Positions 18,670 to 27,584 of a stretch of 43,984 bases of DNA are shown in pieces. Origin of the DNA: Hyphomicrobiaceae bacterium (GTDB lineage: Bacteria; Pseudomonadota; Alphaproteobacteria; Rhizobiales; Hyphomicrobiaceae); contig JANXWC010000079.1 in NCBI GenBank assembly GCA_025351355.1, positions 1 to 43,984 of the forward strand, given 5' to 3'. Positions within the stretch are counted from its first letter, which is position 1; each line of letters starts with the position of its first letter. The notes under the pieces were generated by a model. The model was not told the origin of the DNA. It did not search any database and was given only the letters and a program-made list of their open reading frames with translations. Both the position numbers and the translations under genes were made by a program.

Positions 18670-18714
18670 AAAGCATCGCCGGATGTCCAACCGCGGAACA
18701 TCCGGTGATGCTTT
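18670..18714. terminator. Strong hairpin between convergent genes (bidirectional terminator)
   Basis: A 17-nt arm at 18670-18686 (AAAGCATCGCCGGATGT) pairs with 18698-18714, with a single G-T wobble and an 11-nt loop. The outer ends give A-rich and T-rich flanks on both strands (GAAAAG before, CTTT after). It lies right after the Bug receptor stop and before the end of the convergent metallo-hydrolase gene, as expected of a bidirectional rho-independent terminator, although the T tract is short. Confidence 0.8.
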
Positions 18715-18748
18715 CAGCCTACGTTAAATATCGATGTTTCGGGTCGGC

Positions 18749-19687
18749 TCAATTCCCGTTCGCCAGATAGCACATGCGCTCGACATTCATCGGCAGGAAC
18801 TGCGCATAATTGCCCCACTTCTCATACTTCGGCAGCTTTATTTCCTTCATAGCGGTGTCCGTGCATTTGCCTTCGGCCGCGGCTTTTTTCACTTCTGCCG
18901 ACAGGTCGTCGAAATAGCCCATCAGATCAGCCAGATCTTGCTTGGTCCCGAGGCGACCACCGGCATAGGGGTGGCCGGGAATCATGCGATCCCACTCAAG
19001 CGCTGCGACCCGCTTCAATGACGCTTGCCATTCGAGCGGGTTGGTCGTGTCGGGCATATTGCGGAACAGCACGGTCTGGATCGGGATGAAGTCCACCGCG
19101 AAGATGATCTTCTCCTTGGGCAACCGCATCACAAGGCTGTTGTCGGAGTGGTTTTTGCCGACGTACAGCAGTTCTAAACTGGTGCCGCCGAGGTTGATCG
19201 TTTTTTTGCCGTCCACTAGCTCGTCCGGCATGATCACGTCTGGCGATGGAAAGCGCTGCAGCTGCGCCTTGGCGTTCTTGTGCGCGACGAACTTTGCCCC
19301 GAGATCCTTGAACGGTTTGCCCCCGGCGATATGGTCGTAATGGCTGTGGCTGTAGATCACGTATTTGATCGGTTGGCTCGTCACCTTCTTGATTTCGTCG
19401 ATATAGGTAGTCACCGCCTGCGGCCGGCGCAGGCCGATCGGATCCGTCGCGATCACGCCGGCCTTGGTCACCACGAACATCGATTGGTGGCCTTGATAAC
19501 GGAAGATGTAGACGTTGTCGGTACCTTCGACTTTTGTCGTCGAGAACAGCGGCGGTGTCGGCGCCGCCGGCGCTGCAGGTGGTGTCGCAGCAGGTGCGCC
19601 CCCCGGTGGCGTTTGCGCATTCACATATAGGGTCGAGGCCAGTATGGCACCCGCAATAGCCGTCGCTTTTGATAGGTTGGAATTCAT
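18749..19687 (-). CDS. Secreted metallo-beta-lactamase-fold hydrolase
   Basis: This 312-residue protein begins with a signal peptide (TAIAGAILASTLYVNAQ) and a Pro/Ala-rich spacer to about residue 47. A metallo-beta-lactamase domain follows with the zinc motif HSHYDH at residues 114-119. The later ligands are the histidine in VGKNHSDNS, the aspartate in IIFAVDFIP and the histidine in MIPGHPYAGG. This covers the full set of metal-binding positions, so it should be an active hydrolase exported to the periplasm. The substrate is unknown; many such proteins are lactonases, esterases or polyprenyl-type hydrolases rather than beta-lactamases. The ATG at 19687 was chosen for its GGGAGG ribosome binding site and signal peptide. 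The open frame continues upstream without coding character. Confidence 0.85.
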   Translation of the reverse strand: MNSNLSKATAIAGAILASTLYVNAQTPPGGAPAATPPAAPAAPTPPLFSTTKVEGTDNVYIFRYQGHQSMFVVTKAGVIATDPIGLRRPQAVTTYIDEIKKVTSQPIKYVIYSHSHYDHIAGGKPFKDLGAKFVAHKNAKAQLQRFPSPDVIMPDELVDGKKTINLGGTSLELLYVGKNHSDNSLVMRLPKEKIIFAVDFIPIQTVLFRNMPDTTNPLEWQASLKRVAALEWDRMIPGHPYAGGRLGTKQDLADLMGYFDDLSAEVKKAAAEGKCTDTAMKEIKLPKYEKWGNYAQFLPMNVERMCYLANGN

Positions 19688-19780
19688 CTTGCACGCCTCC
19701 CATTTTTTCTCTGGAACAGCAGTGTATGCAGAATTCCTTGATCGGTAAATGTTGTTCGCGCCGCCGGCGTTTCGGGCCCA

Positions 19781-19952
19781 GGGCAATTCAATTTTTTCTC
19801 TTCCGATGCCGCAACCGCAACTGTCATCCTACCCCTCGTGGGTAGGACCCAGGGTCCAACAATCTCAAGCCTGAAATCGTGGCACCCTGGGTCTCAGGGA
19901 CAAGCCCTGGAATGACAGTTGAGTGGCTGTGAAATCGAGAATTGAATTGCCC
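19781..19952. repeat. Composite palindromic element, 172 nt
   Basis: Three nested inverted repeats share one centre. The outer 13-nt arms GGGCAATTCAATT (19781-19793) and AATTGAATTGCCC (19940-19952) match perfectly. CAACTGTCAT (19818-19827) pairs with ATGACAGTTG (19912-19921). GACCCAGGGT (19846-19855) pairs with ACCCTGGGTC (19884-19893). The element fills most of the 357-nt divergent gap between the metallo-hydrolase and DUF1993 genes, and no gene is visible in it. Similar CTGTCATTCC-type palindromes are dispersed in Rhizobiales genomes, so this is probably one copy of a repeat family. Confidence 0.75.
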
Positions 19953-20044
19953 TGCCCAGCACCGCCAGCGAGACCATGGCCAAAGTCGAATGGATGCGTT
20001 AGCAGTGCCGTATGCGAGAAATGCAACTTTGAAAGAGTTTGAAT

Positions 20045-20560
20045 ATGTCCATTACCATGTACGCGGCGTCGGTGCCTGTGTTTGTCCAATTCCTTAAGGG
20101 ACTGTCGGCCGTCCTCGACAAGGCGGAGGCGCATTGCGCGGCCAAGAAGTCCGATCCGCTCGCGCTGACCGGTTCGCGTCTGATTGCCGATATGTTCCCG
20201 TTGGCGCGGCAAGTCCAGATCGCCACCGATTTCGCCAAAGGCGTCACGGCGCGCTTGGCCGGCGTCGACGTGCCGAGCTGGGAAGATACCGAGAAGTCGA
20301 TCCCGGAACTAAAAGCACGCATCGCCAAGACCATCGTCTACATCGATAGCTTCAAGCCGGCTCAGATCGACGGTTCCGAGGGCCGCGAGATCTCGTTGAA
20401 AGTCGGCGGCAATCCGATGACGTTCAAAGGCCAAACCTATTTGTTGATGTTCGGCATGCCGAATTTCTATTTCCACACCGCAGCCGCCTATTCGATCCTG
20501 CGCGCCAACGGCGTCGACATCGGCAAGCGCGACTTCATGGGACCCGTGCCGGGCATGTGA
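20045..20560 (+). CDS. DUF1993 family protein
   Basis: This 171-residue protein matches DUF1993 from end to end. It starts MSITMYAASVPVFVQFLKGL, then LALTGSRLIADMFPLARQVQ, then GREISLKVGGNPMTFKGQTY, and ends with FYFHTAAAYSILRANGVDIGK and DFMGP. The fold resembles the DinB/YfiT four-helix bundles, with histidine-bearing helices that may bind a metal; the reaction is unknown. The ATG at 20045 was chosen over an in-frame TTG two codons upstream. No signal peptide is present. It stands alone between two palindromic repeats, and the upstream spacer is largely occupied by the 172-nt element. Confidence 0.87.
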   Translation: MSITMYAASVPVFVQFLKGLSAVLDKAEAHCAAKKSDPLALTGSRLIADMFPLARQVQIATDFAKGVTARLAGVDVPSWEDTEKSIPELKARIAKTIVYIDSFKPAQIDGSEGREISLKVGGNPMTFKGQTYLLMFGMPNFYFHTAAAYSILRANGVDIGKRDFMGPVPGM

Positions 20561-20577
20561 TCTGTGCTTTGTGCTTT

Positions 20578-20676
20578 GTAGGTTGGGTCAACCCCGGACA
20601 CTTGATCCGGGGGCGACCCAACGGCTGATGCGCGGGGCGCCAATGTTGGGTCGCGCGAAGGCTTGACCCAACCTAC
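20578..20676. repeat. Nested palindromic repeat, copy 1
   Basis: The outer arms GTAGGTTGGGTCAA (20578-20591) and TTGACCCAACCTAC (20663-20676) are perfect inverted repeats of 14 nt. Inside them, GCGACCCAA (near 20613) and TTGGGTCGC (near 20646) form a second inverted pair, so each side contains GGTTGGGTC in both senses. The same architecture recurs at 29054-29146 with a different centre. It occupies the gap between DUF1993 and argJ. Confidence 0.85.
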
Positions 20677-20767
20677 GAAAGGCATTTCCCGGAGATGTGT
20701 CTAACCTGCGACGGCGCAATACGCCAAAGTGGCTATTGCGCCCTACTTTGATCCTAAGGTTTCCGCC

Positions 20768-22015
20768 ATGGCCGCAATCGCAAAACTTTCACCCTTTGCA
20801 CCCGTTGAATTACCCGTCATGCCGGTCATCGACGGCGTACGATTTGCCACCGCGGAAGCCGGCATTCGCTATAAGGGTCGGACCGATCTGATGGTGGCCG
20901 CGCTCGATCCCGGCACCGTCGCTGCCGGCGTGCTGACCCAATCCAAGACTGCTTCGGCAGCCGTTAGTTGGTGCCGCGAAAGCTTGAAGCAGGGCTCAGC
21001 CCGCGTCGTCGTCGTCAACTCCGGCAATGCCAATGCGTTCACTGGTCAGCGCGGTCGCGATGCGGTGGCAACGACCGCCGAATTTGCCGCCAAGGCAGTC
21101 GGCGGCCAGCCGCACGAAGTCTATCTTGCGTCGACAGGCACGATCGGCGAGCCGATGGACGCGACGAAGTTTGCTCATCTGCTTGGCGGCATGGCCAAAT
21201 CCGCCGATGCCGGGGCCACCGAAGCGGCCGCCCGCGCCATCATGACCACCGACACCTATCCGAAACTTGCGACACGCACGGTCAAACTCGGTGGCGTGGA
21301 CGTGCACATCAATGGCTTCTGCAAGGGCGCCGGCATGATCCAACCGGACATGGCGACCATGCTGTGTTTCATCTTTACCGATGCGGCTATCACCCAACCT
21401 CTGCTGCAACGTCTTGTCTCGGCGCTTTCGGATCAAACCTTCAACTGCATCACGGTCGATGGCGACACCTCGACCAGCGATACGCTGCTTGCGTTTGCCA
21501 CGGGGACTGCGACAAAGCGGGGCGCGCCCGTCATCTCGGATATGGCGGACGCTAACTGCTGCGCCTTTGCCGGAGCCCTTCGCGCGTTGATGCACGATTT
21601 AGCGCTGCAGGTCGTCAAGGATGGCGAAGGCTTATCCAAATTCGTCACCTTCCAGGTGTGGGGAGCGGAGAACGATCGGGCGGCGCGGCGCATTGCCTTC
21701 AGCTGTGCCAACTCGCCGATCTTGAAGACCGCCATCGCCGGCGAGGATCCGAACTGGGGCCGCGTGGTCATGGCCGTCGGCAAATCGGGAGAAGCGGCGG
21801 ATCGCGACAAGCTGTCAATCTGGTTCGGCCCGCACATCGTCGCGAGAAACGGCGAACGTGCCGCAGATTACACCGAGGCGACCGGCGCCGCTTATATGAA
21901 GAATGCCGAGATCGTCATCCGCGTCGACGTCGGCATTGGCGGCGGCGCGGCAACCGTGTGGACCTGCGATCTTACCCACGATTATGTTTCCATTAACGCC
22001 GATTATCGCAGTTGA
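20768..22015 (+). CDS. argJ: Bifunctional ornithine acetyltransferase / N-acetylglutamate synthase ArgJ
   Basis: ArgJ moves the acetyl group from N-acetylornithine to glutamate in the cyclic arginine pathway and, in the bifunctional form, also uses acetyl-CoA. The 415-residue precursor carries the self-cleavage site [16 protein letters not shown]; the Thr in ATML becomes the N-terminal nucleophile of the beta subunit. Other family motifs are [41 protein letters not shown] and [17 protein letters not shown]. Length is normal. The ATG at 20768 has an AAGG upstream; a longer frame starting at 20729 (GTG) is less likely. It is followed 85 nt later by mutT, a neighbour seen in many alphaproteobacteria. 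Confidence 0.96.
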   Translation: MAAIAKLSPFAPVELPVMPVIDGVRFATAEAGIRYKGRTDLMVAALDPGTVAAGVLTQSKTASAAVSWCRESLKQGSARVVVVNSGNANAFTGQRGRDAVATTAEFAAKAVGGQPHEVYLASTGTIGEPMDATKFAHLLGGMAKSADAGATEAAARAIMTTDTYPKLATRTVKLGGVDVHINGFCKGAGMIQPDMATMLCFIFTDAAITQPLLQRLVSALSDQTFNCITVDGDTSTSDTLLAFATGTATKRGAPVISDMADANCCAFAGALRALMHDLALQVVKDGEGLSKFVTFQVWGAENDRAARRIAFSCANSPILKTAIAGEDPNWGRVVMAVGKSGEAADRDKLSIWFGPHIVARNGERAADYTEATGAAYMKNAEIVIRVDVGIGGGAATVWTCDLTHDYVSINADYRS

Positions 22016-22100
22016 AGTAAAATTTGTGCAAACAGCGCGAATACCCTCGATTTCGGGTGTGCACTGAAGAGGTAAATTAACGATTGGCGGCGATACTCTC

Positions 22101-22511
22101 ATGAGCATGGGCAACAAGACGGTTCTCGTCGTGGCCTGCGCGCTGGTCGATGTTGACGGGCGGGTGTTGATTGCGAAGCGTCCTCCGGGGCGGTCGCTCG
22201 CGGGGCTCTGGGAGTTTCCGGGCGGTAAGGTGGAATTGGGTGAGACGCCCGAGGCGGCCTTGGTCCGCGAGCTCCATGAAGAGCTTGGGATTGAAGTCAA
22301 GCCGGCGTGTCTCGCGCCTTTCACGTTCGCCAGCCACGCCTACGAGACATTCCATCTGCTGATGCCACTTTATATCTGCCGAAAGTGGGATGGCGATGTG
22401 ACACCACGCGAAGGCCAGGACATTGCCTGGGTCCGTGCCGTTCGGTTGAGCGACTACCCGATGCCGCCGGCGGATATTCCGCTGCTGGCAATGCTGCGGG
22501 ATCTGCTCTGA
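22101..22511 (+). CDS. mutT: MutT-type Nudix hydrolase (8-oxo-dGTP diphosphatase)
   Basis: This 136-residue Nudix enzyme has the complete Nudix box GKVELGETPEAALVRELHEE plus LGI at residues 42-64, including the REUxEExGU metal-binding core. The N-terminal VVACALVDVDGRVLIAKRPP and the segment LAGLWEFPGGK are typical of MutT proteins that remove 8-oxo-dGTP from the nucleotide pool and prevent A:T to C:G transversions. Length equals the usual ~130. It lies downstream of argJ on the same strand, probably in one transcript. Other (d)NTP substrates cannot be excluded. Confidence 0.9.
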   Translation: MSMGNKTVLVVACALVDVDGRVLIAKRPPGRSLAGLWEFPGGKVELGETPEAALVRELHEELGIEVKPACLAPFTFASHAYETFHLLMPLYICRKWDGDVTPREGQDIAWVRAVRLSDYPMPPADIPLLAMLRDLL

Positions 22512-22545
22512 TCGAATCCGATGAGGGATTTCGAGGGGCGGCGCG

Positions 22546-22767
22546 ATGGTAGTGAACTCAAAACGTCTGCAGCGCGGCGCCATGGATCGAGCAGCCGCAT
22601 TCATCCGCGATTTTTGCGCCGACACGCGCGGCGCGACGGCAATCGAATATTGCTTGATGCTTGTGCTGATTTCGGTGGCCTGCATCGGCGCCTTCAAAGC
22701 CGTGGGCGGAGCTGCCGGCGGCGGCTGGGGCGATGTCGCCAACAAGGTCGGCAATGCGATGAAATAG
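22546..22767 (+). CDS. Flp-type (type IVb) pilin
   Basis: This 73-residue protein has the standard Flp prepilin layout. A positively charged leader ends at Gly29, then comes the processing site G-ATAIEY with Glu at +5. A hydrophobic helix CLMLVLISVACIGAFKAVGG and a short Gly-rich tail complete it. Prepilin peptidase would cut after Gly29. The ATG at 22546 has GAGGGG about 8 nt upstream; an ATG at 22582 would shorten the leader but keep the pilin. No cpa/tad assembly genes or prepilin peptidase are in the window, so the pilin depends on machinery elsewhere or is a solitary spare copy. It starts 34 nt after mutT and is followed by a strong hairpin. Confidence 0.88.
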   Translation: MVVNSKRLQRGAMDRAAAFIRDFCADTRGATAIEYCLMLVLISVACIGAFKAVGGAAGGGWGDVANKVGNAMK

Positions 22768-22769
22768 GA

Positions 22770-22800
22770 AACAACAAAGGCTTGAAGGCCTCTGTTGTTT
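22770..22800. terminator. Hairpin terminator after the pilin gene
   Basis: AACAACAAAGGC (22770-22781) pairs with GCCTCTGTTGTT (22788-22799), 11 of 12 positions matching, with a 6-nt loop and a short T run after it. It lies between the stop of the pilin gene and the end of the convergent ilvD-like gene, so it probably terminates both. Confidence 0.8.
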
Positions 22801-22812
22801 GCGTTCGCCAAT

Positions 22813-24627
22813 TCAGTGGTTGTCGCGCGGGATCCCCTTGGTCGCGGCAACCTTCTGGTATTTCACGGCTGGTTTCAACACCATGCCGTTGGACAGTTCA
22901 TCGACCATGCCGCGCTGTATTTCCTGCCACGGCGTCTGACTGGCAGGATATTTGTAGCCGCCGGCCTTCGCCAGGTCTGCATAGCGTTTCTTGATCTCCG
23001 CGTCCGAGATCAGCATGTCTGCCGTGCGCTTCTTGAGATCGATCCGCACCTTGTCGCCGGTCCTGAGTATGGCCAGCCCGCCGCCGGTCGCAGCCTCCGG
23101 CGACGCATTCAAGATGGATGGCGATCCCGACGTTCCGGACTGCCTGCCGTCGCCAATGCAAGGCAGCGCGCTGATGCCCTTCTTCAGGAGATAATCGGGC
23201 GCCCGCATGTTGACCACTTCGGCAGCACCGGGATAGCCGACCGGGCCGGCGCCGCGCATGAACAGCAGGCAGTGCTCGTCGATCGCCAGTTTCGGATCGT
23301 CGATGCGCTTGTGATAATCTTCCGGCCCGTCGAACACGATCGCCCGGCCCTCGAAGGCCATCGGATCTTTCGGGTTCGACAGATAGCGCTTGCGGAATTC
23401 CTCCGAGATCACCGACGCTTTCATGATCGCGCTGTCGAACAGGTTGCCCTTCAGATTAAGGAACCCTGCCGCCTTCTTCATCGGTTCGTCGTAGGCCTTG
23501 ATGACCTTGCGGTCTTCTGTTCGCTTGCCGCGGCAGTTCTCGTACAGTGTCCGGCCGTTGACGGTCAGCGCGGTTTTGTTGATCTTGCCCTCGGCGATCA
23601 GCTCGGCGACGACGGCCGGCACGCCACCCGCGCGGAAAAATTCCTCACCCAGGTATTCGCCGGCGGGCTGCATGTTGACCAGCAGCGGTATGTCGTAGCC
23701 GATTTTTTCCCAGTCGTCGTTGTTGAGTTCGACGCCGATGTGGGCGGCAATTGCATTGAGATGGATCGGTGCGTTGGTTGAGCCGCCGATGGCCGAATTC
23801 ACGACGATGGCGTTTTCGAATGCCGCCCTGGTCAGGATCTGCGACGGCTTCAGGTCTTCGTGCACCATTTCTACGATGCGCTTGCCGGTCAGATAGGCGA
23901 TGCGCTCGCGATCACGGTGCGGCGCTGGAATGGCCGCGCATCCCGGCAGGCTCATGCCAAGCGCTTCGGCAAGACTGTTCATTGTCGATGCCGTGCCCAT
24001 CGTATTACAGTGGCCGGCCGATGGCGCCGACGAGGCGACCAGTTCGGCAAAGCCCTTGTCGTCGATCTCGCCCTTGGCGATCATCTCGCGCGCTTTCCAG
24101 ACAATTGTGCCCGAACCCGTGCGCTCGCCGCGATGCCAGCCGTTGAGCATCGGCCCGCCCGACAGCACGATGGCGGGTATGTCGACAGTCGCCGCCGCCA
24201 TGATCTGCGCCGGCGTGGTCTTGTCGCAACCCGTCGTCAGCACCACGCCATCGAGCGGATAGCCGTACAACACTTCCACCAGCCCGAGATATTGCAGATT
24301 GCGATCGAGGCTGGCGGTCGGGCGCTTGCCGGTTTCCTGGATCGGATGCACTGGAAACTCGAAAGCAATGCCGCCGGCTTCGCGGATGCCTTCGCGGATG
24401 CGATGCGCTAGCCCGATATGATGCCGGTTGCACGGCGCCAGATCGGAGCCCGATTGCGCGATGCCGATCATCGGCTTGCCCGACTGCAGTTCCTCCAGCG
24501 TCAGCCCATAGTTCATCATCCGCTCGAGATAGAGCGCCGTCATCTCCGGATTGTCGGGATTGTTGTACCAGGCGGACGAGCGGAATTTGCGCGTGCCATT
24601 GGCAGGCGAGGCGGGTTTCTTGGCCAT
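22813..24627 (-). CDS. IlvD/Edd family dehydratase, sugar-acid type
   Basis: This 604-residue protein is an IlvD/Edd dehydratase that removes water from a 2,3-dihydroxy acid using an iron-sulfur cluster. The cluster cysteines are Cys66 ([10 protein letters not shown]), Cys134 ([12 protein letters not shown]) and Cys207 ([16 protein letters not shown]). The N-terminal signature [20 protein letters not shown] belongs to the subgroup of pentonate/hexonate dehydratases rather than to the branched-chain amino acid enzyme. Near the end are [17 protein letters not shown] and [12 protein letters not shown], also typical. The ATG at 24627 begins the [11 protein letters not shown] stretch; the open frame upstream is unrelated. 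No ilv genes flank it. With the uronate dehydrogenase-like gene ~5 kb away, a role in sugar-acid catabolism is plausible. Confidence 0.9.
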   Translation of the reverse strand: MAKKPASPANGTRKFRSSAWYNNPDNPEMTALYLERMMNYGLTLEELQSGKPMIGIAQSGSDLAPCNRHHIGLAHRIREGIREAGGIAFEFPVHPIQETGKRPTASLDRNLQYLGLVEVLYGYPLDGVVLTTGCDKTTPAQIMAAATVDIPAIVLSGGPMLNGWHRGERTGSGTIVWKAREMIAKGEIDDKGFAELVASSAPSAGHCNTMGTASTMNSLAEALGMSLPGCAAIPAPHRDRERIAYLTGKRIVEMVHEDLKPSQILTRAAFENAIVVNSAIGGSTNAPIHLNAIAAHIGVELNNDDWEKIGYDIPLLVNMQPAGEYLGEEFFRAGGVPAVVAELIAEGKINKTALTVNGRTLYENCRGKRTEDRKVIKAYDEPMKKAAGFLNLKGNLFDSAIMKASVISEEFRKRYLSNPKDPMAFEGRAIVFDGPEDYHKRIDDPKLAIDEHCLLFMRGAGPVGYPGAAEVVNMRAPDYLLKKGISALPCIGDGRQSGTSGSPSILNASPEAATGGGLAILRTGDKVRIDLKKRTADMLISDAEIKKRYADLAKAGGYKYPASQTPWQEIQRGMVDELSNGMVLKPAVKYQKVAATKGIPRDNH

Positions 24628-24713
24628 GATACAGATGTCTCGAAGCTGAGGTTGAACTGGCCGCAGCATAGCGGCTGTGCGGCCGCTGGGAAGAGCGCAA
24701 ATGCGTGGCGACG

Positions 24714-25406
24714 TCAGGCGCCCGATGGGGTTATGTGCGCGACGATGGCGTCGATGTGGGCCGCCGCGCAATCGACGGCGGGAAAATCGATGTTACTTTC
24801 ATCAAACACCAGATTGAGGTCGGTGCCGGCGAGTACGATCGCTTCGGCGCCGTCACGGTGGCAAAGCGTGTGTGCCAGTTCCCTTAACCTCGCGACCTGC
24901 TGTTCGGTGCCCCGACCACTGGTGGCGATAGCCACGTAGATGTCGTGGATCTCCGCGATCTCGTTCGGCTTGGGGAGCACGACGTCGAAGTCATCGAGGC
25001 GCGCGAATAATTTCGTTTCGATCGACAACCGCGTGCCGAATAGCGCGATACGCTTCAGGCCGCGAACGCGAATAGTGCGCGCCGTGACCTCCAGCAGATC
25101 GATGAACGGCAGCGGCGTCAGTTGCTGCACTTCCGCCAGACAGATGTGCGGTGTGATTGCGGGAATGGCGAGCACGTCCGCGCCGGCGGCGGCCAGTTGG
25201 TTGGCAAAGCCCGCGAGATACACGGCCATCTTGTCGATCTTCCCGGCAGTCACCAACGCCAGCGCCGTCGGTGCATGAGCGTGCGCGATCACCAACTTGG
25301 GCACGAACGCGCGCTCAGCACATCGCGCCGTGATGCCCTCATAGTAGAGCACCGTCGCCCCCACCCCGAGTCCACCCAGCAGGCCGAGAGTTTTCTGATG
25401 GGTCAT
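24714..25406 (-). CDS. Aspartate/glutamate racemase-fold protein lacking both catalytic cysteines
   Basis: This 230-residue protein has the two-domain fold of the Asp/Glu racemase superfamily. It starts [19 protein letters not shown], with [13 protein letters not shown] and [12 protein letters not shown] following. In working racemases a cysteine stands in an (A/P)CNTxH loop of the first half and a second in a GCTE loop of the second half. Here the first loop reads IPAITPHI (Ala83 in place of Cys) and the second VLAGTDLNL (Gly194 in place of Cys). Cysteines elsewhere (29, 89, 182, 214) are not at these places. It is therefore unlikely to be a two-base racemase; a lyase, hydrolase or binding role is possible. 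It lies 86 nt downstream of the ilvD-like gene start and 19 nt downstream of the binding-protein gene on the same strand. Confidence 0.82.
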   Translation of the reverse strand: MTHQKTLGLLGGLGVGATVLYYEGITARCAERAFVPKLVIAHAHAPTALALVTAGKIDKMAVYLAGFANQLAAAGADVLAIPAITPHICLAEVQQLTPLPFIDLLEVTARTIRVRGLKRIALFGTRLSIETKLFARLDDFDVVLPKPNEIAEIHDIYVAIATSGRGTEQQVARLRELAHTLCHRDGAEAIVLAGTDLNLVFDESNIDFPAVDCAAAHIDAIVAHITPSGA

Positions 25407-25425
25407 AGAGTAGGGCTGCAGTGTA

Positions 25426-26457
25426 TCACGGCGCCTTGTCCCAGACGAGTTTCCCGAGATCCACGGGCTTGTCGAGGGTTTTCGCTTCGGTAAAGAAATC
25501 GACCATCGCCTTCACGGCGGGGCGGTTGACCTTGAGGTCCGTGCTGTAGGCCGAAATCACGCTTTTGATCCATTCCCGGCGCAGCTGATCGGCGCCGGCC
25601 ATGTCGCCGAAGCTGATTAGTGGCGTGTAGATGCTGACCAGTTCTTCGAAGTTGGCGGGATCGTTGAACCACACGGCGGCATCTCTCATGGCCGCATAGA
25701 ACGCGGCCATCAGCGCTGGGTTGCCGTCGGCCTGCTCGCGGCGCATGACGAACACGACCGACGATCCGTTCATGGCCTTGATCGCCGCCGGTCCCTCGCC
25801 CAGGGTCATATCGACGACGGTATCGCAGGTCTTGTTGAAGCGGCAAAGCTGCGTCAGCGGTTGGAACATCACGACAGCGTCAACCTGTTTGCCCACCACC
25901 ATCGACGTGTAGGCCGTTGCCGGGCCGCCGATCGCCACGTAGGTCACGTCGCCCGACGCAAGGCCGCCATCGGTGAGCATGCGATTGAACAGCAACTCAC
26001 TCGAGGTGCCGCGCGCCGACACGCCGACCTTCAGGCCTTTGAAGTCTTTCATGATGGCGGGATAGCCCTGCGCCCGGTTCGGCAGCGCAACGTCGTTGCG
26101 CGCGCTGATCGACAAGACGTTGTTGGGCAGGCTGACGCCGACAATCGTCACATCGCCACCGGCGGCGACTGTTGCGGCGGTCACATCGCCGCCGCCTTGC
26201 ACCACATCGATCGATTTACCGATCAGCGCCTGAATACCAAGCACGGTCGAGTTGATGATCGTCGTCTCGCACTTGAAATTGTATTTCTCGCAAAGACCTT
26301 TGGCCTTGGCGACGATGGCATGCATATTGCCGGTGGTGCCGGCATAATTCTGAATCTTGAGCGTTTCGCCGTTGGCTTTCGGCGCTTGAGCCAAAGCTGG
26401 AGCGGAGCAGACCACGGCAGCAATGAGGGCCAAGGTCGGAGTGCGCAGGCGCTTCAT
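25426..26457 (-). CDS. ABC transporter substrate-binding protein (NitT/TauT, NMT1-like)
   Basis: This 343-residue periplasmic protein has a signal peptide (PTLALIAAVVCSAPALAQ). The body resembles the NMT1/SsuA-like group: IVAKAKGLCEKYNF, ALIGKSIDVVQGGGDVTAAT, DFKGLKVGVSARGTSSELLF, and VGKQVDAVVMFQPLTQL. Such receptors bind small organic solutes (sulfonates, nitrate, pyrimidine precursors, aromatic acids). The ligand is not evident and no permease or ATPase is adjacent. The start has GGGAGGAA followed by ATGATG; the second ATG (26457) gives the better spacing. The gene is immediately upstream of the racemase-fold gene (19 nt), so the two are probably one unit and may act on the same compound. 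Confidence 0.85.
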   Translation of the reverse strand: MKRLRTPTLALIAAVVCSAPALAQAPKANGETLKIQNYAGTTGNMHAIVAKAKGLCEKYNFKCETTIINSTVLGIQALIGKSIDVVQGGGDVTAATVAAGGDVTIVGVSLPNNVLSISARNDVALPNRAQGYPAIMKDFKGLKVGVSARGTSSELLFNRMLTDGGLASGDVTYVAIGGPATAYTSMVVGKQVDAVVMFQPLTQLCRFNKTCDTVVDMTLGEGPAAIKAMNGSSVVFVMRREQADGNPALMAAFYAAMRDAAVWFNDPANFEELVSIYTPLISFGDMAGADQLRREWIKSVISAYSTDLKVNRPAVKAMVDFFTEAKTLDKPVDLGKLVWDKAP

Positions 26458-26577
26458 CATTTCCTCCCGGAAAGTAACGCCATCTTTTGATGGTCGGTGC
26501 GGCATCCTACGATGATGGCGGAAGGATTGACTAGAGCAAATACTGATGCCCTGCAGCCGCGCCGCAGGTCCCGCTCA

Positions 26578-27468
26578 CTACCGACCGCGCAAGGCGTTCG
26601 CCAAGTCCTGGTCCAATTGGAACAGCCGTTTGCGATCCAGCGTCAAAAATACCTTGGTCCGCGCGTCGTTGACAGAATCGATCTCTGCCTTGGTCGGTAC
26701 GCGACTGCTGATCGGCGCCCGGGCGGAAAGATTGCGGATTTCGGCGCGGCTCACTGTCTTGTTTGGCTGCTTGGCCGGAAGGTTTGGCAGGGCAAGCGCC
26801 AATATCACGTTGTGCTCGTCGGTGCGGTCCGCGCTCAGGTTGGCGCTGATTTGTGTCAAGCGGAAAACACCGGGAACCTCGTTGAGGGTCAACTGTGGTT
26901 TTATGCCCCCCGTCATCAACTCGGTCTTGAACTTCAAATCGTCGGAGAACGCCGTCGTATTGGCTGCCGCAGGTGTGAAGCTATCTGAGGTACTATTTAA
27001 ACCGGTCAGTTCCTCGATCTTGACGAATGTCTGGATAACCTCTTTGAGCCCAATGCTTCCAGTGATCGGAAATTTTCCGGCAATCCGAAGTGACTCTGCG
27101 TCGCATTTCGCCTTTTTCAATTCGGCAAAAGTATCGGAGACCGTAAACGTGCGTTTTGCTTCTCGAGTCAACTTTGAGCCAGCTGCTGAGATCGAGAGGT
27201 CGAATGCGCCGCCGCTGAAAAACGGTCTTTTGAACGTCGCGTCTGCCGTGGCATCATCATGTTCCGTAATATCAAACGTGAATGCGTAACCAATGACGGC
27301 CTGATCATATCGCACATCGTTGATATCAAGCACGGCCTGCTTCGCCTCGCAGCGAATAGCCCGGACGATTTCGAAGGTCGATTTTCGAGATATATCTTCG
27401 GGTAATGGATGGATGGCACAACCGCCAACAAACAGGCACAAAAGTGCCTTCTTGGAAAAATGCGTCAT
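26578..27468 (-). CDS. Lipoprotein of unknown function
   Basis: This 296-residue protein starts with a short lipoprotein signal (KKALLCLFVGGC, acylated Cys17). The mature part begins AIHPLPEDISRKSTFEIVRAIRCEAK, a pattern I have seen in hypothetical proteins of Rhizobiales. It goes on with alternating beta-rich stretches (AVIGYAFTFDITEHDD, FFSGGAFDLSISAAGSKLTR). It would be anchored in the outer or inner membrane, facing the periplasm. No enzyme motif is visible. It stands alone between the binding-protein gene and the oxygenase gene, all on the minus strand, with spacers of 120 and 116 nt. Confidence 0.7.
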   Translation of the reverse strand: MTHFSKKALLCLFVGGCAIHPLPEDISRKSTFEIVRAIRCEAKQAVLDINDVRYDQAVIGYAFTFDITEHDDATADATFKRPFFSGGAFDLSISAAGSKLTREAKRTFTVSDTFAELKKAKCDAESLRIAGKFPITGSIGLKEVIQTFVKIEELTGLNSTSDSFTPAAANTTAFSDDLKFKTELMTGGIKPQLTLNEVPGVFRLTQISANLSADRTDEHNVILALALPNLPAKQPNKTVSRAEIRNLSARAPISSRVPTKAEIDSVNDARTKVFLTLDRKRLFQLDQDLANALRGR

Positions 27469-27584
27469 TGCCGCCCCCGCGAAGCAATCGATCTAACGAA
27501 TCAAACACGCGTAGATTATGCACAGAAAATAATATTCGTCCTGAGGAAATTAATATTAAAGTCGGCGGCGTGCGTTGCCGTGAC

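Noticed and set aside
22795-23781. Open frame of 328 codons on the plus strand opposite the ilvD-like gene
   Set aside because: It is His/Arg/Val-rich antisense sequence without family similarity, and it is fully covered by a well-conserved dehydratase on the other strand.
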